Assembly: GCF_004348735.1 (NCBI RefSeq)
Contig: NZ_SMKT01000037.1
Span: 1 to 63,276 of the forward strand
From: Actinomadura sp. KC06
GTDB taxonomy: Bacteria; Actinomycetota; Actinomycetes; Streptosporangiales; Streptosporangiaceae
Length of the DNA: 63,276 nucleotides
Direction: 5' to 3'
The notes under the pieces are model-generated. The model saw only the letters and a list, made by a program, of their open reading frames with translations, searched no databases and was not told the origin of the DNA. The position numbers and the translations under genes were made by a program. Of this stretch, positions 42,604-51,538 are shown one piece after another. The first letter of the stretch is position 1, and the number at the start of each line of letters is the position of its first letter.

Positions 42604-45039
42604 ATGACCCAGTCCGGCACGACTCCGTCCAGCACGACCCACTCCCCGGCGACGCACTCCCCCGCGACGCCTTCACCCAAGGGCCGTTCCGCCGGCCTGA
42701 CCGACGACGACGTCCGGCGGATCGACGCGTACTGGAGCGCGGCCAACTACCTGTCCGTCGGGCAGATCTACCTGCTGGACAATCCGCTGCTCCGCGAGCC
42801 GCTGCGGCCGGAGCACATCAAGCCGCGGCTGCTCGGCCACTGGGGCACCTCGCCCGGCCTGAACTTCTGCTACGCGCACCTCAACCGGGCGATCAAGGCC
42901 CGCGACCTCGACATGATCTACATCATGGGGCCGGGGCACGGCGGCCCGGCGGCCGTCGCGAACGCGTGGCTGGAGGGCACCTACAGCGAGGTGTACCCGG
43001 ACGTGTCGCTGGACGCCGCGGGCATGCGCAGGCTGTTCCGACAGTTCTCGTTCCCCGGCGGCATCCCCAGCCATGTGGCCCCGGAGACGCCGGGGTCGAT
43101 CCATGAGGGCGGCGAACTCGGCTATTCGCTCGCGCACGCCTACGGGGCGGCGTTCGACAATCCGGGCCTCGTCGTGGCGTGCATCGTCGGCGACGGCGAG
43201 GCGGAGACCGGTCCGCTGGCGGCGAGCTGGCATTCCGACAAGTTCCTGGACCCGGTGAAGGACGGCGCCGTCCTGCCGATCCTGCACCTCAACGGCTACA
43301 AGATCGCGAACCCCGCGGTGCTGGCGCGGATTCCCGAAGAGGAACTGGTGCAGCTCCTGGACGGCTACGGATATCAGCCATTCCTGGTGAGCGGTGACGA
43401 GCCCGCGTCCATGCACCGGAAAATGGCCGCCGCGCTCGACCAGGCCCTGGACGAGATCGCCGACATCCAGCGCAACGCCCGCGAGGGACGCGTCACCGAA
43501 CGGCGGCGCTGGCCCGTCATCGTCCTGCGGTCGCCCAAGGGCTGGACGGGCCCGAAGGAAGTGGACGGCCAGCCGGTCGAGAACACGTGGCGCTCCCACC
43601 AGGTCCCGCTCGCGGGCGTGCGCGACAATCCCGAGCATCTGGAGCAATTGGAGGAATGGCTGCGGTCGTATCGTCCGGACAAACTGTTCGACGACGGTGG
43701 AAGCCCGGTCGCGTCCCTGCGGGCCCTGGCGCCCGAGGGCGACCGGCGGATGAGCGCGAATCCGCACGCGAATGGCGGGCTGCTGCTGAAACCGCTGATC
43801 CTTCCTGATTTCCGCGACTACGCCGTCCTGGTCGGCAAGCCCGGGACGACGTCGTCCGAGCCGACCCGCACGCTCGGGACGTTCCTGCGCGACGTCGTGA
43901 AGGCCAACCCGTCCAACTTCCGCATCATGGGCGCGGACGAGACCGCGTCCAACCGGCTCGCGGACGTGTTCGACGCGACCGACCGCGTCTTCCAGGGCGA
44001 GCGCCTCCCGACCGACGAGCACCAGGGCCCGTCCGGGCAGGTGATGGAGGTGCTGAGCGAGCATCTGTGCCAGGGCTGGCTGGAGGGTTATCTGCTGACC
44101 GGACGGCACGGCCTGTTCAACAGCTACGAGGCGTTCGTCCACATCGTCGACGCGATGTTCAACCAGCACGCCAAATGGCTGAAGGTCACCCGGCATCTGG
44201 CGTGGCGGCGGCCGATCGCGTCCCTCAACTACCTGCTGTCGTCCCACGTGTGGCGGCAGGACCACAACGGCTTCACCCACCAGGACCCCGGCTTCCTCGA
44301 CGTCGTCATGAACAAGAAGCCGGAGATCGTCCGGGTGTACCTGCCGCCGGACGCGAACACGCTGCTGTCGGTCGGCGACCATTGCCTGCGGTCCCGCGAC
44401 TACGTCAACGTGATCGTGGCCGGGAAGCAGCCCGCGCTGAACTGGCTCTCGATGGACGCGGCCGTCGCCCACAGCACCCGCGGCATCGGCATCTGGGAAT
44501 GGGCGTCGAGTGACGGCGGCGCCGACCCGGACGTCGTGCTCGCCTGCGCCGGAGACGTCCCGACACTCGAAACGCTCGCCGCCGCCGACCAGCTCCGCCA
44601 GCTCTTCCCCGAGTTGCGCGTCAGGGTCGTGAACGTCGTCGACCTCATGCGGCTCCTACCGCCGAGCGAGCACCCGCACGGCCTCCCGGACCGCGAGTAC
44701 GACGCGCTGTTCACCACCGACAAGCCCGTCATCTTCGCCTTCCACGGCTATCCGTACCTCGTCCACCGGCTCACCTACCGCCGCACCGGGCACCCCAACC
44801 TGCACGTCCGCGGCTACAAGGAGGAGGGGACGACGACCACGCCGTTCGACATGGTCATGCTGAACGACCTGGACCGCTTCCACCTCGTCATGGACGTCAT
44901 CGACCGCGTCCCGTCCCTCGGCGGGCGCGTCGCCCACGTCCGCCAGCGCATGGCCGACCGCCGCCTGGCCCTCCGCGCCTACACGCGCGAACACGGCCAG
45001 GACGCACCGGAGATCCGCGACTGGACGTGGCCGTACTGA
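42604..45039 (+). CDS. xfp: Xylulose-5-phosphate/fructose-6-phosphate phosphoketolase
   Basis: The 811-residue thiamine-diphosphate enzyme splits xylulose-5-P (to acetyl-P and glyceraldehyde-3-P) and/or fructose-6-P (to acetyl-P and erythrose-4-P). The family's early motif [18 protein letters not shown] is followed by [10 protein letters not shown], the ThDP/Mg site [16 protein letters not shown] and ITASLN-like [29 protein letters not shown] (quoted here only as [20 protein letters not shown]). The length is normal for the family. The first about 28 residues are a Ser/Thr/Pro-rich extension. Its stop overlaps the ackA start (TGATG), so acetyl-P is passed on to make ATP. Confidence 0.96.
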   Translation: MTQSGTTPSSTTHSPATHSPATPSPKGRSAGLTDDDVRRIDAYWSAANYLSVGQIYLLDNPLLREPLRPEHIKPRLLGHWGTSPGLNFCYAHLNRAIKARDLDMIYIMGPGHGGPAAVANAWLEGTYSEVYPDVSLDAAGMRRLFRQFSFPGGIPSHVAPETPGSIHEGGELGYSLAHAYGAAFDNPGLVVACIVGDGEAETGPLAASWHSDKFLDPVKDGAVLPILHLNGYKIANPAVLARIPEEELVQLLDGYGYQPFLVSGDEPASMHRKMAAALDQALDEIADIQRNAREGRVTERRRWPVIVLRSPKGWTGPKEVDGQPVENTWRSHQVPLAGVRDNPEHLEQLEEWLRSYRPDKLFDDGGSPVASLRALAPEGDRRMSANPHANGGLLLKPLILPDFRDYAVLVGKPGTTSSEPTRTLGTFLRDVVKANPSNFRIMGADETASNRLADVFDATDRVFQGERLPTDEHQGPSGQVMEVLSEHLCQGWLEGYLLTGRHGLFNSYEAFVHIVDAMFNQHAKWLKVTRHLAWRRPIASLNYLLSSHVWRQDHNGFTHQDPGFLDVVMNKKPEIVRVYLPPDANTLLSVGDHCLRSRDYVNVIVAGKQPALNWLSMDAAVAHSTRGIGIWEWASSDGGADPDVVLACAGDVPTLETLAAADQLRQLFPELRVRVVNVVDLMRLLPPSEHPHGLPDREYDALFTTDKPVIFAFHGYPYLVHRLTYRRTGHPNLHVRGYKEEGTTTTPFDMVMLNDLDRFHLVMDVIDRVPSLGGRVAHVRQRMADRRLALRAYTREHGQDAPEIRDWTWPY

Positions 45040-46103
45040 TGCGCGTCCTGACCGTCAACCCGGGTTCGAGCAGCCTGAAGGTGAGCCTGCTCGACCCGGA
45101 CGACACGCTCCTCGCCGAGGACTCGGCCCCCGGCCACGAGATCGCCGGGATCGTCGCCGGGATGCCCGCCGAACCGGACGCGATCGGCGTGCGTTTCGTC
45201 CACGGCGGCACCGAATACACCGAACCGACCGTCATCGACGCCACCGTCATCAAGCACCTGCACGACCTCGCCGATCTGGCTCCACTCCACCAGCCCGCGT
45301 CCCTGCACGCCCTGTCGGAGATCACCACCGCCCTGCCCGGCGTCCCGGCCGTCGCGTGCTTCGACACGGCGTTCCACGCCACCCTCCCGGACGCCGCCGC
45401 CACCTACGCGTTGCCCGCCGAATGGCGAGAACGGTTCAACCTCCGCCGCTTCGGATTCCACGGCCTGTCGTTCTCCTACGCCGTCCGGCGCGCAACCGAG
45501 CCGCTCGGCACCACCCCACCCAGAATGGTCATCTGCCACCTAGGTTCCGGCGCGTCCCTCTGCGCAGTGGCCGAAGGACGCTCCGTCGACACCACCATGG
45601 GCTTCACGCCTCTCGAAGGGCTCATCATGGCGTCCCGCGCGGGCAGCATCGACCCGGGCATCCCGCTGTGGCTGATCAAGCACGGCGTCCCCGCCGAGGA
45701 CGTCAACTCCGCCCTCGAACGCGACTCCGGCCTGCGCGGCCTCACCGGCACCGGCGACATGCGCCGCATCCGCGAACTCGCCGAGCAACGCGACGTGACC
45801 GCCCTCGCCGCCCTGGACGCCTACCACCACCGCCTCCGCGCCTGCGCCGCCGCCATGACCGCGTCACTCGGCGGCCTGGACGCCCTCGTGTTCACCGGCG
45901 GCGTCGGCGAGCACGACCCGTCCGTCCGCATGCGCCTGGCCGAAGACCTCGCCTACCTGGGCGTCTCCATCGACCCGGACCGCAACACCGCCGCGGACGG
46001 CGACGCCGACATCACGTCCGCCGACGCCTCCGTCCGCACTCTCGTGGTGACGGCCCGCGAAGACCTGGAAATAGCGACCGGAGTCAGGAAGGCCCTCACC
46101 TGA
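45039..46103 (+). CDS. ackA: Acetate kinase
   Basis: The 354-residue ASKHA-fold kinase converts acetyl-P plus ADP to acetate plus ATP. Motifs: VLTVNPGSSSLKVSLL at the N-terminus, RFVHGG, CFDTAFHATLP, RFGFHGLSFSYAV, ICHLGSGASL, GSIDPGIPLWLI, and FTGGVGEHDPSVR. It is somewhat shorter than typical AckA (about 400), with the shortening mainly in the N-terminal half. The ATG overlaps the xfp stop codon. No pta gene is adjacent, as expected when acetyl-P comes from phosphoketolase. Confidence 0.95.
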   Translation: MRVLTVNPGSSSLKVSLLDPDDTLLAEDSAPGHEIAGIVAGMPAEPDAIGVRFVHGGTEYTEPTVIDATVIKHLHDLADLAPLHQPASLHALSEITTALPGVPAVACFDTAFHATLPDAAATYALPAEWRERFNLRRFGFHGLSFSYAVRRATEPLGTTPPRMVICHLGSGASLCAVAEGRSVDTTMGFTPLEGLIMASRAGSIDPGIPLWLIKHGVPAEDVNSALERDSGLRGLTGTGDMRRIRELAEQRDVTALAALDAYHHRLRACAAAMTASLGGLDALVFTGGVGEHDPSVRMRLAEDLAYLGVSIDPDRNTAADGDADITSADASVRTLVVTAREDLEIATGVRKALT

Positions 46104-46127
46104 CCACGTCTCCTCCCCGCACCGCAC

Positions 46128-46706
46128 TCACCGGCGGCGTGACGCGCGGGGAAGCCGACCGGTGCGCGCCCTGCCCGGATGTGACCCCGGTACGTGTTCC
46201 GCGGGGAACGGCCAGGTCAGGCTCATGCCCTGGTCGACGGGCACCGCCGACCACCGCTCGGCTTCACGACGCAGCGCGGCGACGGCGGCGTCCACGCCCG
46301 CGACCGGCGGAGGGTCGGGGCTGAGCGCCCCCCAGTGCGCGCGCAGCCGGGCCATGACCGCCGCAAGCGCGAGATCGCGCTCCACCGCGTCGTGCACGAC
46401 CCCGGCGACGGCTTCGGCGAGCCCGATGTCCTTCGCATGCGCCTTGATGATCCGCTTCGACCGCTCGGCGGCGTGCGGCTTCTGCCGTCCCGCCGTGACG
46501 GCCATGCCAGTGAACAGCGCCCCCGCGGCGACGCTCCCCCACAGGCCCCGCGTCATCCCGAACTCCCGCTCGGCGACGAAATGCGCGAGATCATGCGGGA
46601 TCGCGCCGGTGCGGTCGTAGCCGGGGACCGTCACCGTCACCCCGTCGTCGCGGACCGCGCTGGCGAAGTACAGGTTTCCGGCGAGCCGATGGAACGTGAT
46701 GTCCAT
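46128..46706 (-). CDS. Conserved actinobacterial protein of unknown function
   Basis: The 192-residue soluble protein opens MDITFHRLAGNLYFASAVRD and has a central PHDLAHFVAEREFGMTRGLWG block that I recall from uncharacterised Streptomyces proteins. The HDLAHF-E pattern could be a metal site, by analogy only. GAGGGC precedes ATG. It is convergent with ackA, and the 24-bp gap allows no separate terminator. Function unknown. Confidence 0.75.
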   Translation of the reverse strand: MDITFHRLAGNLYFASAVRDDGVTVTVPGYDRTGAIPHDLAHFVAEREFGMTRGLWGSVAAGALFTGMAVTAGRQKPHAAERSKRIIKAHAKDIGLAEAVAGVVHDAVERDLALAAVMARLRAHWGALSPDPPPVAGVDAAVAALRREAERWSAVPVDQGMSLTWPFPAEHVPGSHPGRARTGRLPRASRRR

Positions 46707-46733
46707 GCCCTCACCATCGCCAGCGCCCCCCGA

Positions 46734-47090
46734 CTACGGCAACTGCTTTTCCAACGGAACACCGACCGTGTTGCGGTCCATCCGATCCCGCAGTACGTCA
46801 TTGAGAAGGTCCGCCACACGGACGACCGCATGACACGGGTACTCGATGGAAGGCCAAACCAGGTAGACCCACCGTCCACGGACCCTTTTCGCCCTGACGC
46901 TCAACGCGACGTCCTCTGCGTCCTTGGGAAAGACCCACAGCGTTGGAGGCGACTCCACGTAGACCTTCAGATGCGACCAGCCGCGCTCACGCATCGCAGA
47001 GGCCAGCGCGTCCAGGTGCCGTTCCGCGGTGGCGTGCCCATACCGGACACGCCACCACCACACCACACCCGGCAAACGCCCCACCTTCAC
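46734..47090 (-). CDS. Hypothetical protein coupled to the HATPase gene
   Basis: The 118-residue protein is rich in Trp/Arg/Val (VVWWWRVRYGHATAERHL; LWVFPKDAEDVALSVRA). The start is set at GTG 47090, which overlaps the upstream stop (GTGA); GTG 47108 would overlap more. Translational coupling to the anti-sigma-type ATPase suggests a shared role near the XRE/DUF397 pair. No family recognised. Confidence 0.6.
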   Translation of the reverse strand: MKVGRLPGVVWWWRVRYGHATAERHLDALASAMRERGWSHLKVYVESPPTLWVFPKDAEDVALSVRAKRVRGRWVYLVWPSIEYPCHAVVRVADLLNDVLRDRMDRNTVGVPLEKQLP

Positions 47091-47521
47091 ACGCCGAGCC
47101 GCGCCCACGTCACCTTCCCGCCGTTGCCCAGCGCCCGGACGCCCCAGTCCTGGACGAGCAGCGACATCATGAGCAGCCCCCGCCCCGACTCCGCCGTGTC
47201 GTCCTCGTCCCGCACGACCGGAACTCCGTCGGACCCGTCCTCCACCTCCACCACCAGATGGCCGTCCTCCAGGAGAAGACGTACGGAAACGAGTTCCGAG
47301 TCGGTGTGCTTATAGACGTTGGTCACCAATTCGGTGACCACGGCACGTCCGACGTAGTCGGACCCTAGCTTTTGCTCACGGAACACCCCTCCGAGCCACT
47401 TACGGGCCTTCCCCGGCGCGCGCGCGGAGGATTTTAGGGAAATCGCACCGACCTCGGTTCCCGTATCGATCATGAAAGACCACCAGTTTCCTTTTCCGTC
47501 GAAATCCGGTGGTGAAATCAT
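47087..47521 (-). CDS. Anti-sigma-factor-type ATP-binding protein (HATPase_c_2)
   Basis: The 144-residue single GHKL domain, as in RsbW/SpoIIAB-like proteins: N box AVVTELVTNVYKHT (Glu, Asn), G1 box VEVEDGSDGVP, G2 box SGRGLLMMSLLVQDWG. It could phosphorylate or sequester an anti-sigma antagonist. ATG 47521 has AGGGGAG directly adjoining; ATG 47473 is an alternative with weaker context. Such small ATPases are very often next to XRE/DUF397 genes in actinomycetes, as here (divergent). Confidence 0.85.
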   Translation of the reverse strand: MISPPDFDGKGNWWSFMIDTGTEVGAISLKSSARAPGKARKWLGGVFREQKLGSDYVGRAVVTELVTNVYKHTDSELVSVRLLLEDGHLVVEVEDGSDGVPVVRDEDDTAESGRGLLMMSLLVQDWGVRALGNGGKVTWARLGV

Positions 47522-47560
47522 CTCCCCTGTGTCACGCTATGCATTGCGAAAGCCACGATG

Positions 47561-47621
47561 AGTGGCCGTGATCTTGGTCTTCGCGGCCACTGCCGCCCAT
47601 GACCGGCCATTCCCGGTCATG
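47561..47621. promoter_or_regulatory. Two dyads upstream of the XRE gene
   Basis: AGTGGCCG (47561-47568) pairs with CGGCCACT (47584-47591), and CATGACCGG (47598-47606) pairs with CCGGTCATG (47613-47621, 6-nt spacer). Both are perfect. They fill the divergent region between the ATPase gene and the XRE gene, which starts at 47644, and are candidate operators of the XRE regulator. Confidence 0.55.
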
Positions 47622-47643
47622 CATGGTCAAGGGAGAGGAAGCA

Positions 47644-48456
47644 ATGGGACAGCGTCCGAACGATCTTCGCCCCTGGGAATCGCCGAACGCGCTCTTCGGC
47701 TCCGAACTGCGCCGTTACCGCGAGGCCGCGAACCTGAGCATCGCCGCCCTGTGCGAGCTCATCCAGGACAGCGCGCCCTACGCGAAGAGCACGATCAGCG
47801 CCGTGGAGCGCGGCGAGTCCCGGCCCGACCGGCTCCTCGCCTTCAGCGCCGACCGCGTCCTGGAGACCCGCGAGGCCCTGACCCACCTCTGGGACGGCCT
47901 GTTCAAGGGCACCAACGCCGTCCCGGTCTGGTTCACCGACTGGGCCATGCAGGAGCCGAAGTTCGACGCCATCCGAGGCTACGAGCCACTGGTCATCCCC
48001 GGTCTTCTCCAGACCCCCGCCTACGTCGCCCACCTGCTCAACAACGACGAGCCCGCCGTCGAGACCCGCCTTGCGAGGCAGGACATCCTGACCGGCGACA
48101 AGGTCCCACACCTGATGTACGTGATCGACGAGAGCGTGCTCCAGCGCGGCACCGCAGACCCCCAGGTGATGCGCGACCAGCTCCAGCACCTCCTGGCAGT
48201 CTCCTCCCACCGCGTCCGCATCCAGATAGCCCCGCTCACCCTGCACGACGGCATCACCGGCGCCTTCGCCATCGGAGCCCTGCCAGACGGGGGCGAGGTA
48301 GGCTACAAAGACAACGCGCTCAGCGGCGACACGATCACCGATCGCCTCGAAATCAAACGGCTCACCGAGCTGTTCGCGGCCATTCAGTCCGCCGCGTACC
48401 CCGTGAACCAGTCCCTCGACCTCATAGCAAAGGTGGCGAAAGAGAAATGGACCTGA
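47644..48456 (+). CDS. XRE-family regulator with DUF5753 C-terminus
   Basis: The 270-residue protein has an N-terminal HTH (FGSELRRYREAANLSIAALC, then AKSTISAVERGESRPD). The C-terminal DUF5753 region contains VPVWFTDWAMQEPKFDAIRG, YEPLVIPGLLQTPAYV and IQIAPLTLHDGITGAFAIG. ATG 47644 follows GGGAGAGGAAG. BldD-network and WhiJ-type regulators of this family pair with a downstream DUF397 protein. Here the DUF397 gene overlaps by 10 bp. It probably modulates development or secondary metabolism; the target is unknown. Confidence 0.93.
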   Translation: MGQRPNDLRPWESPNALFGSELRRYREAANLSIAALCELIQDSAPYAKSTISAVERGESRPDRLLAFSADRVLETREALTHLWDGLFKGTNAVPVWFTDWAMQEPKFDAIRGYEPLVIPGLLQTPAYVAHLLNNDEPAVETRLARQDILTGDKVPHLMYVIDESVLQRGTADPQVMRDQLQHLLAVSSHRVRIQIAPLTLHDGITGAFAIGALPDGGEVGYKDNALSGDTITDRLEIKRLTELFAAIQSAAYPVNQSLDLIAKVAKEKWT

Positions 48457-48632
48457 GCACCGCCGTGTGGCGCAAGTCCAGCCGCAGCTCCAGCAACGGC
48501 GGGAACTGCGTCGAAGTCGCACGCGTCGACAACACCATCGCCATCCGGGACAGCAAAAACCCGGACGGCCCCAAACTCCTCCTCACCCCCCAAACCCTCC
48601 ACCACCTCACCCAAACCCTCAAAAACTCCTAG
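48447..48632 (+). CDS. DUF397 protein
   Basis: The 61-residue product has the family core WRKSSRSSSNGGNCVEVARV and IAIRDSKNPDGPKL. These small proteins antagonise or partner the XRE regulator encoded just upstream, as in WhiJ loci. The ATG is preceded by AAAGAGA and overlaps the XRE stop. The C-terminal codons run through a C-rich stretch up to a strong hairpin downstream. Confidence 0.93.
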   Translation: MDLSTAVWRKSSRSSSNGGNCVEVARVDNTIAIRDSKNPDGPKLLLTPQTLHHLTQTLKNS

Positions 48633-48682
48633 CCAGAAACCGGACTCAGCTCGTCCGCTGCTCGCCCTCTCCCCGTTCCCGC

Positions 48683-48727
48683 GAAACCGCCGAGTCGGCC
48701 CGAGGGTCGGCTCGGCGCTCCGGTTTC
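48683..48727. terminator. Large hairpin between convergent DUF397 and DHFR-like genes
   Basis: GAAACCGCCGAG...CTCGGCG...CGGTTTC forms a long stem: outer GAAACC/GGTTTC and inner CCGAGTCGGCC with GGTCGGCTCGG (two wobbles), a 4-nt loop and a small bulge near 48717-48720. There is no T run. It lies between two convergent genes, as expected of a bidirectional terminator. Confidence 0.65.
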
Positions 48728-48737
48728 GGCGGCCTCG

Positions 48738-49301
48738 TCAGCGGGTGCGTTGGTGGGTGGTTACCAGGATGCCGTCACCGTACGTCTTCGACTCGGTCAG
48801 GGCCCATGCGGTCTTGTCGGGGGTATCCGCCCAGAGTTTGCGGCCGTGGCCGAGGATCACGGGGAACCACATGAGGCGGATCTCGTCGACCAGATCGTGT
48901 GCGAGCAGGCCTTGGACGAGCCGGATGCTGCCGGGCACGGAGATCTCGCCGTCGACGTCCTGTCTCAGCCGGGCGACCTCCTCGGCGAGGTCGCCGGAAA
49001 GCACGGTCGTGTTCCGCCACTCGGGGTCGGTGAGCGTGCCGGAGACGACGTATTTCGGCATGCCGTTGTACTTGTCGGCGAGCTCGCCCTCGTATTGCGG
49101 CCATGCGGAGGCGAAGCCCTCGTAGGTGGCACGGCCCAGAAGCAGCGCCGCGGACGCGAGCGCCTCGTCGGTCTTGAACTGCTCGCCGTCCGGGCCGCGG
49201 TCGAACTCGAAGCTCCAGTTCGGGTACTTGAAGTCCTCGCCGCCGGGGGCCTCGACGACGCCGTCCAGGGAGATGAACTCGGTCACCACGATCTTTCCCA
49301 T
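48738..49301 (-). CDS. Dihydrofolate reductase-family (RibD C-terminal-like) protein
   Basis: The 187-residue protein matches the YwjB/YyaP-type group: TEFISLDGVVEAPGGEDF at the N-terminus, LLLGRATYEGFASAWP, KYVVSGTL and IRLVQGLLAHDLVDEIRLMW, where the last part is characteristic. The nicotinamide-binding fold is expected, but these proteins rarely have true DHFR activity. Its start is 1 bp from the stop of the hydrolase gene, so it is the last member of the AraC-hydrolase operon. Confidence 0.9.
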   Translation of the reverse strand: MGKIVVTEFISLDGVVEAPGGEDFKYPNWSFEFDRGPDGEQFKTDEALASAALLLGRATYEGFASAWPQYEGELADKYNGMPKYVVSGTLTDPEWRNTTVLSGDLAEEVARLRQDVDGEISVPGSIRLVQGLLAHDLVDEIRLMWFPVILGHGRKLWADTPDKTAWALTESKTYGDGILVTTHQRTR

Positions 49302-49302
49302 G

Positions 49303-50118
49303 TCAGGCCCCCTTGGCGAAATCGCGCAGCGCGGGCGCGAGGACGTCCGCGGTCGTGCCGTGGTTCTCGCCCGGGATCGCTTTCAGCGTGGCGGTCGGCA
49401 GGTGGTCGGCCACGGCTCTCGCACCGGCGGCGAGGGCGGGCCAGGTGTTGTCGCCGTAGAGGACGAGTGCGGGCACGTTGACCTTGTCCCATAGGGCGGT
49501 GCGGAGCGGCTTGCCGGACATGGTGTCCCCGACGATCCGGCCGTCGTAGGCGATCGTCGGCGCGATCGCTTCGATTCCCGGCCAGAAGTCGCTCCCGCGC
49601 ATTTCGGCGACGGCTTCTTCCGGCACCAGCGCGGCGGCGGTCATGAACAGCGCCACGGCGTCCCCGGGACGGCCTTCGGCGACGGCCGCGTCGAGCCGCT
49701 CGACATAGTCGGGAGGAAGCGGAGGGCGGGCGTCGTCGACGACGACCGGCGGCTCCCACACGACCAGGCGCGCGATGGGGGCGCCGGCCTGCGCCGCGTG
49801 GAGGGCGAGGAGCCCCCCGGACGACCAGCCGAACACCGTCGCCGGACGGCCGCCGCCCGCCTGCTCGATGATCGCGGCGAGGTCCTCGATCTCGCGCTCG
49901 ACCGCGTAGGGTGCGGTGTCCCCGCTCTCGCCGCGCCCGCGGCGGTCATAGTTGATCACCTGGAACTCGCCGGCGAGCAGCTCCGCGGTCTGGGCGTTCT
50001 CGGGGGTGGTGGCGCGGTGGGCGGTCGCGCCGTCGATGATGACGATCGGATCGCCGCCGCCCCACATGCTGTAGGCGATGGCGGTGCCGTCGGCCGAGGT
50101 GACGGTGCCCTGGGACAT
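49303..50118 (-). CDS. Alpha/beta hydrolase
   Basis: The 271-residue protein has the lipase/haloperoxidase fold. Oxyanion region IDGATAHRATT, NYDRRGRGESGD before the elbow, nucleophile elbow GWSSGG (Ser), later LVLYGDNTWPA with the acid, and catalytic His in ENHGTT. ATG 50118 is supported by AGGTGG. It lies between an AraC regulator and a DHFR-like gene on one strand. Substrate unknown. Confidence 0.9.
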   Translation of the reverse strand: MSQGTVTSADGTAIAYSMWGGGDPIVIIDGATAHRATTPENAQTAELLAGEFQVINYDRRGRGESGDTAPYAVEREIEDLAAIIEQAGGGRPATVFGWSSGGLLALHAAQAGAPIARLVVWEPPVVVDDARPPLPPDYVERLDAAVAEGRPGDAVALFMTAAALVPEEAVAEMRGSDFWPGIEAIAPTIAYDGRIVGDTMSGKPLRTALWDKVNVPALVLYGDNTWPALAAGARAVADHLPTATLKAIPGENHGTTADVLAPALRDFAKGA

Positions 50119-50176
50119 CGGGTCCCACCTTTCTCGTGGTCGGTGCCGCGCCCTGATCGACGCGGCGGCACCCACC

Positions 50177-50899
50177 CTAGAAACGCTCGTCGCCCTCGAT
50201 CTTGTACAGGAGCGACATGGGCTCGTCGCCGTCGTCGCGCCGCCGCAGCCGCGTCGCCGTCCGGCCGATGAACCGCTGCAGCGACCGCGCCAGGTGCGGC
50301 TGGTCGTAGTAGCCGAGTTTGTGGACGACGTCCAGGGACGGGGCGCCCTCGCCGAGGAGCACGGCGGCGTGCCTGGCGCGGTCGATCTGCCGGATCGCGC
50401 CCTGGGTCAGGCCCGTCGCGGTGACGACGCGCCGCTGCACGGAACGGGCGCCGACCTTGGCGATGCCGCCCCACACGACCTCGTCCACGAGCGGATCGCG
50501 GATGAGCACGCCCTCGCGCACGAGCTTGTGGACGAAATCTTCCGCGTTCTCGAAGCCGGGGATCTCCCATTCCTCGCCCCGCAGGACGAACCTGCGCCCG
50601 TCGGCGTACGGGCTCTCCACCTCGGCGTCGACGAGCCGGGCGATCGGCAGGTGGGGCATCGACGTCCCGTGCGCGAACGTGATCCCGAACGATTCCGACT
50701 CACCGTCGATCCGCGCGGTCGACGCGATCGTCTCGGGTCCCCGGAGGGCGGCGTGGACGGCGCCCTCGAACTCCCAGAAGACGATCTCCCAGTTCGACGT
50801 CGCGACGGAGGTCATGTTCTCCTGACCGCTCGTCCGCCCGCGCCAGACGCGCGCGATGTACGGCGAATCGGAACCTCGGTGGTCGCTTTCGATCGGCAT
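50177..50899 (-). CDS. AraC-family transcriptional regulator
   Basis: The 240-residue product has the family N-terminus SDSPYIARVWRGR and an N-terminal sensing half (SFGITFAHGTSMPHLPIARL). The C-terminal AraC DNA-binding domain contains VGARSVQRRVVTATGLTQG and LGYYDQPHLARSLQRFIG. ATG 50899 has AAGGG upstream. It heads the operon with the alpha/beta hydrolase and DHFR-like genes and may activate it. Confidence 0.9.
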   Translation of the reverse strand: MPIESDHRGSDSPYIARVWRGRTSGQENMTSVATSNWEIVFWEFEGAVHAALRGPETIASTARIDGESESFGITFAHGTSMPHLPIARLVDAEVESPYADGRRFVLRGEEWEIPGFENAEDFVHKLVREGVLIRDPLVDEVVWGGIAKVGARSVQRRVVTATGLTQGAIRQIDRARHAAVLLGEGAPSLDVVHKLGYYDQPHLARSLQRFIGRTATRLRRRDDGDEPMSLLYKIEGDERF

Positions 50900-50926
50900 C
50901 CGGCGCCCTTCCGTCTCGTGTCGAGG

Positions 50927-51436
50927 CTATCGAGCGGTCTGGCGGGCCGGTTTCCGGGCTTCGCGGGCGCGCTTCTCCTCGTCCTCCAGGAGCGGGCCCA
51001 CGCGGAACGGGACCTGGTGGGTGAGGACGATCGAGGTGATGCTGCGGCGGACGCCGGGGCAGGCGAGGATCGAGTCGATCACCTCGTGGAGCTGCTTGCC
51101 GTTCGGGGCCACCGCGCGGACCAGCAGGTCGCCCTGGCCGGTGATGCCGAGGACCTCCAGGACGCGCGGGATCGCGGCCAGCGCGGCGGCGGCCTCGCGG
51201 AGGCGGCCCTGGGCGACTTCGAGGGTGACGAACGCGGTCAGCTCGAAGCCGATGGCGCCGAGGTCGACCTCGCGGCCGCGGTGCCCGATGACGCCGTCGC
51301 GTTCGAGCCGCTCGACGCGGGCGTGGGCGGTGTTGCGGGCGATGCCGAGCTTGGCGGCCAGTTCGGTGACGCCGATGCGCGGCTGCTCGACCAGGCGGCG
51401 GAGTATCTGCAGGTCGAGGAGGGTGGGTCGGGTCAC
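50927..51436 (-). CDS. Lrp/AsnC-family regulator
   Basis: The 169-residue product has an AsnC-type winged HTH (LDLQILRRLVEQPRIGVTEL, then AKLGIARNTAHARVERLERD given separately). A RAM ligand domain follows (ITGQGDLLVRAVAPNGKQLH). GTG 51436 is chosen because GGAG lies 10 bp upstream; the frame is open to 51502 but that part crosses the promoter. It is divergent from the indolepyruvate oxidoreductase gene, an arrangement common in actinobacteria, so amino-acid-responsive control of that gene is likely. Confidence 0.9.
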   Translation of the reverse strand: MTRPTLLDLQILRRLVEQPRIGVTELAAKLGIARNTAHARVERLERDGVIGHRGREVDLGAIGFELTAFVTLEVAQGRLREAAAALAAIPRVLEVLGITGQGDLLVRAVAPNGKQLHEVIDSILACPGVRRSITSIVLTHQVPFRVGPLLEDEEKRAREARKPARQTAR

Positions 51437-51538
51437 AATGCTCAGCTCCGGCTGGTGGTTCGGTCCATATTTGAGCAATCTGGTTAATTGTCCCGCTCTC
51501 ATCTTGCATACCGCTCAGCGGGGCGGCTCAATGCAGGC
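51437..51538. promoter_or_regulatory. Divergent asnC/indolepyruvate oxidoreductase control region
   Basis: The centre is AT-rich (TTGAGCAATCTGGTTAATTG at about 51472-51491) and contains CAAT-N7-ATTG. AsnC/Lrp proteins bind AT-rich imperfect dyads of this kind. Both promoters must lie here. No other structure is seen. Confidence 0.45.
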
